Shown here piece after piece: positions 42,662 through 52,166 of a stretch of 64,000 nucleotides of DNA. Position numbers and translations under genes: made by a program. Every line of letters starts with the position of its first letter. Within the stretch, counting starts at the first letter, position 1. Source of the DNA: Sulfurimicrobium sp963779055 (GTDB lineage: Bacteria > Pseudomonadota > Gammaproteobacteria > Burkholderiales > Sulfuricellaceae); NCBI GenBank assembly GCA_963779055.1, contig CAVZWN010000005.1:248001-312000 (forward strand), given 5' to 3'. The notes below the pieces were generated by a model. It did no database searches. It was not told the origin of the DNA and worked only from the letters and a program-made list of their open reading frames with translations.

Positions 42662-42746
42662 AACCACGGAGAACACGGAGGGCACTGAGAAAGTGCGAGT
42701 AGCAATTCACTGCTTTTACTCCGTGTTCTCCGTGTTCTCCGTGGTT
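42662..42746. repeat. 19-bp perfect palindromic repeat (CCACGGAG family) between nosL and nosY
   Basis: AACCACGGAGAACACGGAG (42662-42680) is the exact reverse complement of 42728-42746. The right side also shows three tandem CTCCGTG(T/G)T units. A related degenerate palindrome sits at 22469-22540 in the nor cluster. No coding capacity; likely a short palindromic repeat inserted inside the nos operon. Confidence 0.8.
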
Positions 42747-42772
42747 TGAAGCATTGTTTTTGGGAAATTCAA

Positions 42773-43600
42773 ATGAAAAACTTATGGCTCACCGCCAAAC
42801 TGGATGTAGTGGAATCGCTGCGTGCGCGCTGGTTCATGATTTATACCCTGGTATTCGGCGGCATCGTCGCCATGCTGTTCGCCTTCGGCCTGACCGAATC
42901 GCGCGTGCTGGGTTTTATCGGGCTATCGCGCCTGCTGGTAACTTACATCCAGCTTTGCATGGCAATTCTGCCCATTTTCGTACTCATTTCCACAGTGCGC
43001 TCGGTCGCCGGTGACCGCGAAGCCGGGGTATTCGAATACCTGCTGTCGCTGCCGGTGTCGCTGGGCGCCTGGTTCTGGGGCAAGCTGCTGGGGCGCTACA
43101 TCGTGGTATTCCTGCCGGTATTCCTGGCCATGCTGGGCGCTTCGCTATGGTCGCTGGTGCAGGATATCGAGGTTCCCTGGAACATGTTCCTTTATTACAC
43201 CGGGCTGCTGGCAGCAATGGCATGGTGCTTCCTCGGCATCGCCATGCTGCTCTCCACTCTGGCACGTTCCACCGACGTGGCCCAGGGCGCCGCTTTCGTG
43301 GTCTGGCTGGCGATGCTGCTGTTCCTTGACCTGATTCTGCTGGGCGTGATGATTCAGGGTCATGCCGCACCCGAAGTAGCGGTCATGATTGCACTGGCCA
43401 ATCCGCTCCAGGTATTCCGCACCGCCGCGCTGATGCTATTCGACCCACAACTGATCGTGCTGGGTCCGGCGGCATACGTGATCATGGACACCATGGGCGC
43501 AACCGGCTTTATGATTTACGGCCTGGTTTATCCTTTCGTCATCGGCACGCTGAGTGCTACAGCCGGTTATTTCATTTTCCGCCGCGGCGACCTGCCCTGA
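42773..43600 (+). CDS. nosY: NosY ABC transporter permease
   Basis: 275 residues from ATG 42773 (MKNLWLTAKLDVVESLRARW); a Met nine residues upstream lies next to the repeat and is less likely. Six transmembrane helices. STVRSVAGDREAGVFEYLLSLPVS is the conserved NosY cytoplasmic coupling segment. It pairs with NosF. The stop shares one base with the ubiE/menG start (TGATG), fusing the nos cluster to the second half of the men genes. Confidence 0.94.
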   Translation: MKNLWLTAKLDVVESLRARWFMIYTLVFGGIVAMLFAFGLTESRVLGFIGLSRLLVTYIQLCMAILPIFVLISTVRSVAGDREAGVFEYLLSLPVSLGAWFWGKLLGRYIVVFLPVFLAMLGASLWSLVQDIEVPWNMFLYYTGLLAAMAWCFLGIAMLLSTLARSTDVAQGAAFVVWLAMLLFLDLILLGVMIQGHAAPEVAVMIALANPLQVFRTAALMLFDPQLIVLGPAAYVIMDTMGATGFMIYGLVYPFVIGTLSATAGYFIFRRGDLP

Positions 43601-44322
43601 TGGAGGAAATTTCCCGCACCTTTGGTTACCAAAGCGTCGCGGAAGATGAACGCACGCGCCTGATCCGGCGCGTATTCACCAGCGTGGCGCCGCGTTACGA
43701 CCTCATGAACGACCTCATGAGCATGGGCATCCACCGGCTCTGGAAACGCCGCCTGGCGCGGGAAGCCCGCGTACTGCCAGGGCAGGTCGTAGTAGACCTC
43801 GCGGGCGGCACAGGCGACGTGGCCGCGCTTATGGCTTCGAATGGCGCGGAGGTGATGGTATGCGACCCCAGCCTGGCGATGATGGGCCAGGGCCGCGCGC
43901 GCATGCTTCCGGGTGTGCAATGGCTGGCGGGCACCGGGGAACGGATTCCGCTCGCAGACAATTCGGTGGATACCCTGACCATCGCCTTCGGCATCCGCAA
44001 CGTCACCAGCCTGGAAGCCGCCCTGAAGGAAGCACTGCGGGTACTCAAGCCGGGCGGGCGCTTCCTGTGCCTGGAATTCTCCCGTCCCTGGGCGCCGGTC
44101 AAGCCTTTTTACGACCTCTTTTCCTTCACCGTGATCCCCCGCCTTGGCGCCCTGGTGGCACGTGACCCCGAAGCTTACACTTACCTGGTCGAATCCATCC
44201 GCCGCTTCCCGGATCAGCAGGAAATGAAGCGCATCATGGAACAGGCCGGTTTTGCCGCGGTGAACTACCGCAACCTGTCTTTCGGCATCGCCTGCCTGCA
44301 TCGCGGTGCAAAATCCTTCTGA
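43600..44322 (+). CDS. ubiE: Demethylmenaquinone/ubiquinone C-methyltransferase
   Basis: 240 residues, class I SAM methyltransferase. FTSVAPRYDLMNDLMSMGIHRLWKR, VVDLAGGTGDVA (SAM site), TIAFGIRNV and FLCLEFSRPW are UbiE/MenG signatures. It adds the methyl group to demethylmenaquinone and to the ubiquinone precursor. Its location among men genes suggests at least a menaquinone role. It starts on the last base of nosY. Confidence 0.93.
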   Translation: MEEISRTFGYQSVAEDERTRLIRRVFTSVAPRYDLMNDLMSMGIHRLWKRRLAREARVLPGQVVVDLAGGTGDVAALMASNGAEVMVCDPSLAMMGQGRARMLPGVQWLAGTGERIPLADNSVDTLTIAFGIRNVTSLEAALKEALRVLKPGGRFLCLEFSRPWAPVKPFYDLFSFTVIPRLGALVARDPEAYTYLVESIRRFPDQQEMKRIMEQAGFAAVNYRNLSFGIACLHRGAKSF

Positions 44323-44325
44323 GCC

Positions 44326-45522
44326 ATGAAATCCCTGCTCACCCGCTGGCTTGAACTTGCCGCAGCGAGCCACCCAGACGCCCCTGCGCTGATCACAGCA
44401 GGCAACAGCTACTCTTTCGCCACACTTCTATCGGCGGACCCGGGCCAACTGCCGGAACGCCTGGCAATGCTGCTGAAACAGGCGGACCTGCCCGGTATCG
44501 CCGAGTTGCTCATCGCCACCAGCGGCAGCACGGGCGAACCCAGGCAGATAATGCTGAGCGCGGCCAACCTGGAGGCGGCGGTACGCGCCAGCCGCAGCCG
44601 CATTCCTCTGGAACAGGGCGACATCTGGCTGAATTGCCTGCCCCTGCAGCATATCGGCGGCCTCGCCATTTTTTACCGTTGCGCGGAGGCGGGCGCCACA
44701 GTCCTGCTACAGGACAAGTTTGATGCGAAGCAGATTCAGGAAGACATGGAGCGCCATGGCGTGACCCATATTTCGCTGGTTCCGGCCATGCTCGCACGCC
44801 TGCTGGATGCCGGGCCGCCCCCTGCACTGCTGAAATACGCCCTGATCGGCGGCGGACCTCTGTCAGAAAATCTGGCGCAACGCGCATTTCATGCAGGCTG
44901 GCCCATCTGCCCGACCTACGGCATGAGCGAGGCTGCCTCGCAAGTAGCGACACTGGCATCTTTCCCGCCCGACTGGCGCGAGGGTATGGCCGGAGCGCCA
45001 CTGCCGGGAATCAGCGTCGAAATCATCGACGAAAATGGCCTGCCCACAAAGGGCGAAGGGCGTATCCGTGTGCGCGGCCCCAGTGTGATGGCAGGCTACG
45101 CCAATGCGGCATACGAAACCGGCCATGGGCTAATTGACGGCTGGTTTGTCAGCGGCGACCGGGGGTATTTCGATGCACAAGGCAATCTGCTGATTATGGG
45201 CCGTCACGACGACATGCTGGTGAGCGGGGGCATCAACATTCACCCCGCCGAAGTGGAAAATTTGCTGCTTGCCTGCCCAGGCGTAAGCGATGCCGCGATC
45301 ACCGCTGTGAGTGACGAGGTGTGGGGCGACCGCATTGCCGCCCTGGTGGTGGGTGACGACATGCAGGCCATCGAGATGTGGTGCCGCGCGAATCTGTCTT
45401 CTGCACTGCGCCCGCGCAGCTTCATCGCCGTTGACGCACTGCCGCGCAATGCCTTGGGAAAACTGGAACGCAAACGCTTACCCGCATTGGTCCTTGGCAT
45501 GGAAGACAGGACGCCATGCTGA
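44326..45522 (+). CDS. menE: o-Succinylbenzoate-CoA ligase
   Basis: 398 residues, ANL adenylating enzyme, compact for the family. P-loop TSGSTGEPRQI, PTYGMSEAASQV, the hinge SGDRGYFDAQGNLLIMGRHDDMLVSGGINIHPAEVE and catalytic Lys in RNALGKLERKRL. It activates o-succinylbenzoate with ATP and CoA for MenB. It starts 3 bp after ubiE and overlaps menF by 7 bp. Confidence 0.92.
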   Translation: MKSLLTRWLELAAASHPDAPALITAGNSYSFATLLSADPGQLPERLAMLLKQADLPGIAELLIATSGSTGEPRQIMLSAANLEAAVRASRSRIPLEQGDIWLNCLPLQHIGGLAIFYRCAEAGATVLLQDKFDAKQIQEDMERHGVTHISLVPAMLARLLDAGPPPALLKYALIGGGPLSENLAQRAFHAGWPICPTYGMSEAASQVATLASFPPDWREGMAGAPLPGISVEIIDENGLPTKGEGRIRVRGPSVMAGYANAAYETGHGLIDGWFVSGDRGYFDAQGNLLIMGRHDDMLVSGGINIHPAEVENLLLACPGVSDAAITAVSDEVWGDRIAALVVGDDMQAIEMWCRANLSSALRPRSFIAVDALPRNALGKLERKRLPALVLGMEDRTPC

Positions 45523-46910
45523 AACGTTTCCGCCCCGACGACCCGGATTTTCTGGAACAGATCGAAAGCCGCCTCAAGATTGCGCTGCGGCACGCCGGAA
45601 AAATCAAGTCCGGCCTGCTCAGCGTAACACTGGCCGTGCCTGAAATTCGCTGTACCGGTTTGCCGGGCACATTTCATGCGCTGTTCTACTGGAGCAAACC
45701 GGCCGCACAACATGAAATTCTGGGTTTGGGCGTGGCGGCGACTTTCCGTGCCGAGGGCGAGGATCGCTGGTCAAAACTGGGCACAGCGTTCAATGGCTGG
45801 CGTAAACACTGGCACCATGAAGACTGTGACCACACCGGCCTGCACCCCCTTGCCCTGGGCGGGTTTTCCTTTGCGGTGCAACCGGACAGGAATGCAGCAC
45901 TCCCCTCCTCGCAACTGAGCGTGCCTGAATTGCTGTTGCGCCGCCAGGATGAAACTTGCGCACTGACATTTACTTTTTCAGCCCCCCCCGATGAAATAGC
46001 CATGGACTCCGCCATGGCGCGCTTGCGCCAGCTAATGGCTGCACTCATTCAGAAAAACAGGCCTGGGCATGCAACCCGGCCCTTACAGCGCCTTGGCAAT
46101 GCACAGGCTGACCAGGCCTGGCTAGCGCGGGCAGCACAGGCTGTGCGCGACATTCACAGCGGCAGACTGGACAAGGTGGTATTGAGCCGGCGCATATCAT
46201 TTCAAACCGGACAGGACTTCGATCCGGCCCGAACCATGGCTGATCTGGAGCGGCACTACCCTTCGTGCACCCTGTTTGCCACGGATACGGCGCATGGCGG
46301 AATTTTTCTCGGCGCCAGCCCTGAAACCCTGATACGGCTGCAGGACGGAGAAGTCTATTGCGATGCGCTCGCAGGCACGGCATGGGGAGAAGGGCGGGCC
46401 ACGTCTGCCGCGAACCGGAAACTGCTTGCCGACGTCAAGAATGGCCGCGAACATCGCCTCGTGGTGCAGGCCATCGCCGAAGCACTGCGCCCCGTATGCG
46501 ACCGCCTGGAAGTGCCCGATGCGCCACAGATCAGGCGCCTGGGCGATTTACGTCATTTATGGAGCAACCTGCACGGTCGCGTCAAATCAGGAATCAGCCT
46601 GCTCGATCTGCTGCAGCGCGTCCATCCCACCCCTGCCGTCGGCGGCTACCCGCGCCAGGCCGCGCTGGACTGGCTGGCCCGGCAAGGCGAACAGCGCGAA
46701 GCCTGGTACACCGGCGCCATCGGCTGGCTGGATGCCGCAGGAAATGGCGAGTTCGCCGTGGCGCTGCGCTGCGCCCATCTCCAGGGACAGGTAGCGCACC
46801 TCTATGCGGGAGCAGGCATCGTGGCCGGCTCCGAACCGCAGCAGGAACTGGCCGAAACCGAAGCCAAGCTCGCTGCCATGCTGCATGCGCTGGGAAGCCG
46901 GCATGACTGA
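45516..46910 (+). CDS. menF: Isochorismate synthase
   Basis: 464 residues of the chorismate-binding family. The C-terminal catalytic half holds LDKVVLSRRISF, TLFATDTAHGGIFLGASPETLIRL, DALAGTAWGEG and YTGAIGWLDAAGNGEFAVALRCA. It converts chorismate to isochorismate, the first step of menaquinone synthesis. Overlaps menE by 7 and menD by 8 bp. Confidence 0.92.
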   Translation: MLKRFRPDDPDFLEQIESRLKIALRHAGKIKSGLLSVTLAVPEIRCTGLPGTFHALFYWSKPAAQHEILGLGVAATFRAEGEDRWSKLGTAFNGWRKHWHHEDCDHTGLHPLALGGFSFAVQPDRNAALPSSQLSVPELLLRRQDETCALTFTFSAPPDEIAMDSAMARLRQLMAALIQKNRPGHATRPLQRLGNAQADQAWLARAAQAVRDIHSGRLDKVVLSRRISFQTGQDFDPARTMADLERHYPSCTLFATDTAHGGIFLGASPETLIRLQDGEVYCDALAGTAWGEGRATSAANRKLLADVKNGREHRLVVQAIAEALRPVCDRLEVPDAPQIRRLGDLRHLWSNLHGRVKSGISLLDLLQRVHPTPAVGGYPRQAALDWLARQGEQREAWYTGAIGWLDAAGNGEFAVALRCAHLQGQVAHLYAGAGIVAGSEPQQELAETEAKLAAMLHALGSRHD

Positions 46911-48594
46911 CCAGGCCCGCGAAAACTTCATCTGGGCTAGCAACCTGATCCACGGCCTCGTAGCCGGTGGCGTCATGCATGCCGTCATTTCACCCGGCTC
47001 GCGCTCCACGCCGCTGGCGCTGGCCTGCCTGCAGCACTCCGGGCTGAAAACCTGGGTGCAGGTGGACGAACGCTGCGCCGCATTTTTTGCCCTGGGGCTA
47101 GCCAAGACTTGTCGCCAGCCCGTCATCCTGATCTGCACTTCCGGCTCGGCGCCGGCCAACTGGTTTCCTGCTGTAATCGAGGCGGATATGGGTGCGGTTC
47201 CGCTGATTCTGCTGAGCGCGGACCGCCCGGCGGAGCTGCGCAACTGCGGCGCCAACCAGTCAATTGACCAGGCCCGTCTGTTCGGCGGCCATGTGCGCGC
47301 CTTCCACGAGCTGCCTGCCGCCGATGCGCAGCCGGAAATGCTGCGCTATCTGCGCACGCTGATAGCACAGGTGATAGATCAGTGCCGCTGGCCCCTGCCC
47401 GGCCCGGTGCATGTCAACGTGCCGCTGCGCGAGCCGCTGGTGCCTGCCGGGCCGTTGCCGCCGGTAGCAGAAATAGCGCCTGTCGTAGTCAGCCATCCAC
47501 GCCTGTCCCTGCCCCCGGAGGAAGGCGCAACGCGGGCGCGCGAACTGGCCGGTAGAAAGGGCCTGATCATATGCGGCTGGGGAGAGCATGGCTCGGGTTT
47601 CCCTGATGCGGTCGCCGCGCTGGCAGGCAAACTGGGCTGCCCGGTGCTGGCCGACCCCCTTTCAGGACTACGTTTCGGCGGCCATGACATGTCTGCAGTC
47701 CTGTGCCGTTACGATGCTTTCCTGCGCCGCAGCAGTGTGCATGAAAGCCTGCGCCCGGACTGGGTGCTGCGCTTCGGCGCGATGCCGGTCTCCAAGACCT
47801 TGCAGCAGTTTCTCTCGGCTCAGTCAGGCACACCCCACATCGTGGTAGATGCACAGGGCCGCTGGCCCGATCCGCTGCATCTGGCGACTCGCCTGGTGAG
47901 GGCCGACCCTGCGGTGTTGTGCCGGCAACTGGCGGCAGAGATTGAATCAGCGGCCCCCTCTTCCTGGCTGGCGGCGTTCCAGGCCGAGGAACTGCGCGCG
48001 GCTGACCTTGCCTGGCAGAATGCGCCGCTGGAAGCCGCAGTGGCGCAGTCCATCGTGGATCTGCTACCAGCAGGAAGCACTTTATTCAGCGGCAACTCCA
48101 TGGCGATCCGCGATCTCGATGCCTACTCCGGCAGCAGCGACAAGTCGTTGCGGATCATCGGCAACCGTGGCGCAAGCGGTATCGACGGCAACGTCTCCAC
48201 CGCCCTCGGTCTGGCTGCAGGTGGCTCACAGCCAGTGGTGGCGCTGCTCGGCGATCTGGCTTTCTACCACGACATGAATGGCCTGCTGGCCGCGCGCGGA
48301 CTGAATGTGGTGTTTATCGTCATCAACAACGGCGGCGGCGGGATTTTCGAATACCTGCCGCAGTCGCAACTGGACGATTTCGAGCGCGCCTGGCTGACCC
48401 CGCTGGGGCTGGATTTTTCCTATGCCGCAAGGATGTATCAGCTGGGTTACCAGAAGATCAGCCGGGCTGCGGATTTCTCTGCCGCCCTTTCAAGCGCGCT
48501 CACGGGCGGCGCGCATCTGATCGAGGTGACGGTTGAACGGGAGATCAGTGTGGCGCTTCACCGGGCTTACTGGAGGGCGGTAGCGGAGGGTTAG
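46903..48594 (+). CDS. menD: SEPHCHC synthase
   Basis: 563 residues from ATG 46903, the family start (NFIWASNLIHGLVAGGVMHAVISPGSRSTPLALA). ThDP enzyme: catalytic Glu in VDERCAAFFALGLAK, LLSADRPAELR, GDLAFYHDMNGL and NGGGGIFEYLPQ in the ThDP/Mg site. It joins 2-oxoglutarate and isochorismate. Last of the men genes here; its 3' end overlaps a convergent gene by 50 bp. I see no menH gene in the window. Confidence 0.95.
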   Translation: MTDQARENFIWASNLIHGLVAGGVMHAVISPGSRSTPLALACLQHSGLKTWVQVDERCAAFFALGLAKTCRQPVILICTSGSAPANWFPAVIEADMGAVPLILLSADRPAELRNCGANQSIDQARLFGGHVRAFHELPAADAQPEMLRYLRTLIAQVIDQCRWPLPGPVHVNVPLREPLVPAGPLPPVAEIAPVVVSHPRLSLPPEEGATRARELAGRKGLIICGWGEHGSGFPDAVAALAGKLGCPVLADPLSGLRFGGHDMSAVLCRYDAFLRRSSVHESLRPDWVLRFGAMPVSKTLQQFLSAQSGTPHIVVDAQGRWPDPLHLATRLVRADPAVLCRQLAAEIESAAPSSWLAAFQAEELRAADLAWQNAPLEAAVAQSIVDLLPAGSTLFSGNSMAIRDLDAYSGSSDKSLRIIGNRGASGIDGNVSTALGLAAGGSQPVVALLGDLAFYHDMNGLLAARGLNVVFIVINNGGGGIFEYLPQSQLDDFERAWLTPLGLDFSYAARMYQLGYQKISRAADFSAALSSALTGGAHLIEVTVEREISVALHRAYWRAVAEG

Positions 48595-49318
48595 CAGGCA
48601 ACTGGCGCAGGTAGACCTGCTCCGTCAGGCTATCCACGAAGCGGATTTCTTCCAGCTGGCCGATCAGGTAGCGCTTTCTCAGGGTCAGATCCACCGGGTC
48701 GGCAAAATCGGCTTTCCAGAAGGTGTTGCTCTCAGAGTGGTAGGGGGCTTTCAGGCGAAACACGGCGAGCATTTTCAGGTGCGCCCTTGCGGGCAGTCCT
48801 GTTGCCTTGATTCTCGCACCGAAACCGGCATCATCATCCACCGTGCGCGGGTAAAAATCGTAGAGATTCTCGAAGGCCAGGAAGTAGTCATAGCGCCACA
48901 CATTCCTGACCTCCAGCCTTTTCCCCGGGTAAATCTCCACTTCGACCGGACCGGATTTTTCCTGCTGGACAGACTTCAGGGGCAGGAACTTGGCGCGATA
49001 ATAATCCTGGCTCTCCGGGTTGGCCAGCGGCTCCCAGCTCCAGCCTTCGGCAATGTTGTTGAAGCCCATGCGATACAGCAGCGCAAGCATGCCGCTTTGC
49101 GTATCAAAATCCATACTGAAACCGGGACTGTTGTCGATATCTACAGCAAAGGAAAACAGTCGCCCATCCAGTTCCGCAAGCCGGGCCGGCGCCATGATGG
49201 AAATTGTCTGGAACCAGTCTTCGATATCCTGGCCGGCATTGCCTCCAGGCAAGGATGCATCTCCACAGGCAAGGCAGGAAAACAGACTCAGAACCAGTGC
49301 CAGGATTGATTTGACCAC
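48545..49318 (-). CDS. Predicted exported protein, unknown function
   Basis: 257 residues with a hydrophobic signal (MVKSILALVLSLFSCLACGD) that may be a lipoprotein signal, though the lipobox is poor. The rest is alpha/beta with many aromatic residues (FYPRTVDDDAGFGARIKATG) and no motif I recognise. Last gene of a minus-strand operon after a diheme cytochrome, 6 bp apart, and overlaps the menD 3' end. Possibly a partner of the cytochrome/SCO genes. Confidence 0.6.
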   Translation of the reverse strand: MVKSILALVLSLFSCLACGDASLPGGNAGQDIEDWFQTISIMAPARLAELDGRLFSFAVDIDNSPGFSMDFDTQSGMLALLYRMGFNNIAEGWSWEPLANPESQDYYRAKFLPLKSVQQEKSGPVEVEIYPGKRLEVRNVWRYDYFLAFENLYDFYPRTVDDDAGFGARIKATGLPARAHLKMLAVFRLKAPYHSESNTFWKADFADPVDLTLRKRYLIGQLEEIRFVDSLTEQVYLRQLPANPPLPPSSKPGEAPH

Positions 49319-49324
49319 CCGAAA

Positions 49325-50047
49325 TTACTCCTGCGGCTGAATCGACGTGAGATAAGCCAGGATATCGCGGATATCGGTATCCTTCAGTTTCGCCAGAATG
49401 CCGCGTGAATCGTCTTCGTCATGCGGACGTTCGCCGTTGATATAGCTGGTGACCTGCTTCATGAGGTAATTGGTGTATTGCCCGACCAGCATCGGGAACG
49501 AGCCCCGGCCGCCTCCATCCTTGGCGTGACAGGAAGCACATTCCTTCTTGTAGATCTTGCCACCGTTTTCGATATCGCCGACAGAACGCGGAATGATCAT
49601 GACCTTCTCCATCATTTGCAGACGGGTCAACCCATCCTCATCCCCCTTGAATACGGGGGGGGTGGTAGGGAGCTTGATCGATGCCAGATAGCCGGAAATA
49701 TTGCGGATATCTTCATCCGACAAATCGCGTTCCTCCGTGTAGGGGAACATCGGGAAATTGATGCGCGTCCGGGCGCGGAAGCTTTCCAGCTGGCTGATCA
49801 TGTATTTTTCCGATTGTCCGGCAAGCCGGGGGTATTCGCCGCGCGAACCGCCCTGGCCAAACTCGCCGTGGCAGGTGGCACAGACCCCCATCATGTCGCG
49901 CGCGCTATCCGCATCGAACGCATAGGCTCCGGAACTGGACAAACCCAGCGCCAGCGAAAAGAAAAGGGCAAAAAGCCCACCGCCATTACGGCACGAAATG
50001 CCTGCCTTTTTGTAGAAACGGGCAAAATACCCCACCAGAATGTTCAT
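49325..50047 (-). CDS. Diheme cytochrome c (c4-like)
   Basis: 240 residues. After an N-terminal signal segment (hydrophobic 24-43), two heme motifs CATCH (56-60) and CASCH (170-174) occur in repeated c4-type domains (YPRLAGQSEKYMISQLESFR and FPMLVGQYTNYLMKQVTSY). An electron carrier in the periplasm, or membrane-held if the signal is not cleaved. The operon also encodes a SCO protein, pointing to copper oxidase or NosZ-related electron transfer. Confidence 0.88.
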   Translation of the reverse strand: MNILVGYFARFYKKAGISCRNGGGLFALFFSLALGLSSSGAYAFDADSARDMMGVCATCHGEFGQGGSRGEYPRLAGQSEKYMISQLESFRARTRINFPMFPYTEERDLSDEDIRNISGYLASIKLPTTPPVFKGDEDGLTRLQMMEKVMIIPRSVGDIENGGKIYKKECASCHAKDGGGRGSFPMLVGQYTNYLMKQVTSYINGERPHDEDDSRGILAKLKDTDIRDILAYLTSIQPQE

Positions 50048-50114
50048 ATGACACTATCTCGAATTTATTGCCGTTAAAACGGCTGATTTTAACTCTTCCT
50101 GCCTGTATTTGAAC

Positions 50115-50128
50115 TTGATCTGGAACAG
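50115..50128 (-). promoter_or_regulatory. Weak FNR/DNR-like half-matched site upstream of diheme cytochrome
   Basis: TTGATCTGGAACAG has a perfect left half and a poor right half (AACAG against ATCAA). It is centred about 74 bp before the start at 50047, close to the usual spacing in this window, which is the only extra support. Confidence 0.3.
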
Positions 50129-50158
50129 GGGTTCAGACCAAGCCGGGAACAGACACAC

Positions 50159-50758
50159 TCAGTCGGGCCGCTCTTCCATCAGGCGCCGGATACGCTCGGC
50201 CACTTCGGTGGGTGGCGTGGCATAGGCGAATTTGGCGAGAAAACGTCCATCCGGACCCAGCAAATACATGCCGGCCGAATGGTCGACTGAATACTTGTCC
50301 TTCGCGGCCCCCGGCTCCCAGTGCTTTTCATAGCGCACCTTGAAGTGGTCCGCCACGCGGCGTACCAGTTCCGGCGAACCGGAAAGTCCGATGATACGGG
50401 GGTGGAAAAACGCGGTGTAGCGGCGCAGCACGTCCGGCTTATCGCGCTCCGGGTCCACCGTGACGAACAATGGCTGCAGCCGCTCGGACTGCTTGCCCAG
50501 CTTGTTCATGATCAAGGCCATTTCTGCCAGCGTGGTCGGACAGATATCCGGGCAAAAGGTATAACCAAAAGAGATGAGCTGGTAGAACCCCGGGAAATCC
50601 TGGTCTGTAACGGCGCGTCCCCGATGATCCATGAGCAGGTAGCGCGCGACAATTCCGGTTTCCGGCTGTTCTTCGGCATCCACTGACGATCCTTCAGCCC
50701 AAGCGGGGAAGGCGCCGATCAAAACAGCAGCAAGCAGAACAAGACATAATTTTTTCAT
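50159..50758 (-). CDS. SCO1/SenC/PrrC-family copper protein
   Basis: 199 residues. Signal peptide to about 21, thioredoxin fold with copper-binding FGYTFCPDICPTT (Cys69, Cys73) and the His in KYSVDHSAGMYLL. SCO proteins deliver copper to CuA sites or act as thiol reductases. Both CuA of NosZ and of cytochrome oxidases are possible targets; no oxidase subunit I/II gene is in the window. Confidence 0.92.
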   Translation of the reverse strand: MKKLCLVLLAAVLIGAFPAWAEGSSVDAEEQPETGIVARYLLMDHRGRAVTDQDFPGFYQLISFGYTFCPDICPTTLAEMALIMNKLGKQSERLQPLFVTVDPERDKPDVLRRYTAFFHPRIIGLSGSPELVRRVADHFKVRYEKHWEPGAAKDKYSVDHSAGMYLLGPDGRFLAKFAYATPPTEVAERIRRLMEERPD

Positions 50759-50769
50759 GGCACATGCGC

Positions 50770-51126
50770 CTATTGCGGCGCGACAGCCGGGACGGCTGTC
50801 TGCAAGCGTGCCACTGCCGCTTCTGCCTGGCTGACAAGCAACGCTTCAGCCGGGCAGGCGGCCGGATCTTTTTTGACCTGGGCAAGGAAGGCGTTACTGG
50901 TGGTGTCTTCAAACGCCGCACCGTAACGCCGCGACTTGGGTGCATATTGGATAATGGCCGCCTTAATCAGGGAGGCTGCCTGATTATGCGAACAGGCCAG
51001 CGCCTGGCCATTGAGCTGCCCCAGATCCCGGACTTCTGCCAGACCCGCATCGGAAGGAGAATCAGCTGCGGCCGGCAGCGCAAGACTCAAAAAATACAGC
51101 ATAAGGGCAAAACGCTTCATCATCAC
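50770..51126 (-). CDS. Small exported protein, unknown function
   Basis: 118 residues with a clear signal peptide (to about residue 21, PAAADSP). Mature part is mostly helical with two Cys (QALACSHNQAA and DPAACPAEALL) that could form a disulfide. No family recognised. It lies 11 bp before the SCO gene and 30 bp after the ankyrin gene in the same operon. Confidence 0.6.
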   Translation of the reverse strand: MMMKRFALMLYFLSLALPAAADSPSDAGLAEVRDLGQLNGQALACSHNQAASLIKAAIIQYAPKSRRYGAAFEDTTSNAFLAQVKKDPAACPAEALLVSQAEAAVARLQTAVPAVAPQ

Positions 51127-51156
51127 TTCTTCCTTTTATTCTTGAATAATTCGGGA

Positions 51157-51636
51157 TTATTTCCGGGGCGCCGGCGCGGGCACGGCCAGCATCTTGATCA
51201 GCAGAATCGCCGAAATTTCCCGGTTTAAGGCGGTTTCCGCATAATCGCGTGCGGTTTTCCCCTGATTGTCCTTGGCGAGCACATCGGCACCCTTGGCGAG
51301 AAGCAGTTCGAGATTTGCCTTCTGGCCGGAATATGCCGCGATATGAAGCGGCGTAGCCCCCCTGTCATCCTTTACATTGACGGCAGCGCCCTGATCGATC
51401 AGCAGCCTGGTCATTTCGGACACAGAAACACCTGCTGCAATATGGAGCGGCGTCGAACCCAGCTCATTTCTGGCATTTACTGCGCCACGATTTGCGGAAA
51501 TCGACTTGCTGACCGCCTTCACATCCCCCATTTTCACGGCTTCGTGTATGGTGGCGGCAAAGCCGGAAAAACTGATTCCCAGCACAATGGTGCCGAGTAT
51601 CAATGTAGTAATACGGTTTGGAGTCACACTCATCAT
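51157..51636 (-). CDS. Periplasmic ankyrin-repeat protein
   Basis: About 159 residues from ATG 51636 (in-frame ATGs at 51651 and 51633 also exist). Signal-like segment, then three to four ankyrin repeats with GSTPLHIAAGVSVSEMTRLLIDQGA and GATPLHIAAYSGQKANLELLLAKGA. Ankyrin repeats mediate protein contacts; target unknown. First gene of the minus-strand SCO/cytochrome operon. Confidence 0.82.
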   Translation of the reverse strand: MMSVTPNRITTLILGTIVLGISFSGFAATIHEAVKMGDVKAVSKSISANRGAVNARNELGSTPLHIAAGVSVSEMTRLLIDQGAAVNVKDDRGATPLHIAAYSGQKANLELLLAKGADVLAKDNQGKTARDYAETALNREISAILLIKMLAVPAPAPRK

Positions 51637-51719
51637 CCTGCTGAAAATCAATTCACACTATGGTGACATTGGCTAGAATAGCGGTTAGTTTAATCTGAAC
51701 ACATTCAAGGAGTAAATCG

Positions 51720-52130
51720 ATGAACATCTGGACGTTTGCGGCAATACTGACTGGCGCACTGTTTAGTAGCCAGACGCTGGCTGCGGAATGGGCACCCATC
51801 AAGCAGGAAGATCATACTGTACGCGAGATCGACACCGCCAGCATCAAAAAGAATGGCCCGGTGGTGACATTTACCTCACGTCACACCTTCGTGGACCGGA
51901 ACGAATACAAGGTGGGCCGGCGCGAAGCGCAATATCTCCTGATTCACTCCCGTGCCAATTGCGGTTTCCGCACTCTGGCACAGCTCGCCACCGAGGCCTA
52001 CGACGAAAAAATGGTGCTGATCAGCAAACAGCGCATCCAGCAGCCCCAGGACTTACCAGTAACGAAAGGGAGTATCGACGAGGGGGCACTGAATTTTGTC
52101 TGTGCGGGCACTCCGCAACAGGCACAGTGA
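51720..52130 (+). CDS. Exported protein resembling surface-adhesin E family
   Basis: 136 residues. Signal peptide to about 21 (SQTLAAEW), then EWAPIKQEDHTVREIDTASIKKNGPVVTFTSRHTF, the pattern of short beta-sandwich proteins of the Adhesin_E type that many betaproteobacteria encode. Two Cys (NCGFRT, FVCAGT) may form a disulfide. AAGGAGTAAATCG precedes the ATG. Function unknown. Confidence 0.65.
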   Translation: MNIWTFAAILTGALFSSQTLAAEWAPIKQEDHTVREIDTASIKKNGPVVTFTSRHTFVDRNEYKVGRREAQYLLIHSRANCGFRTLAQLATEAYDEKMVLISKQRIQQPQDLPVTKGSIDEGALNFVCAGTPQQAQ

Positions 52131-52166
52131 GTTTTCCCATCACCGTCACTAACTGATCAAAATTTC

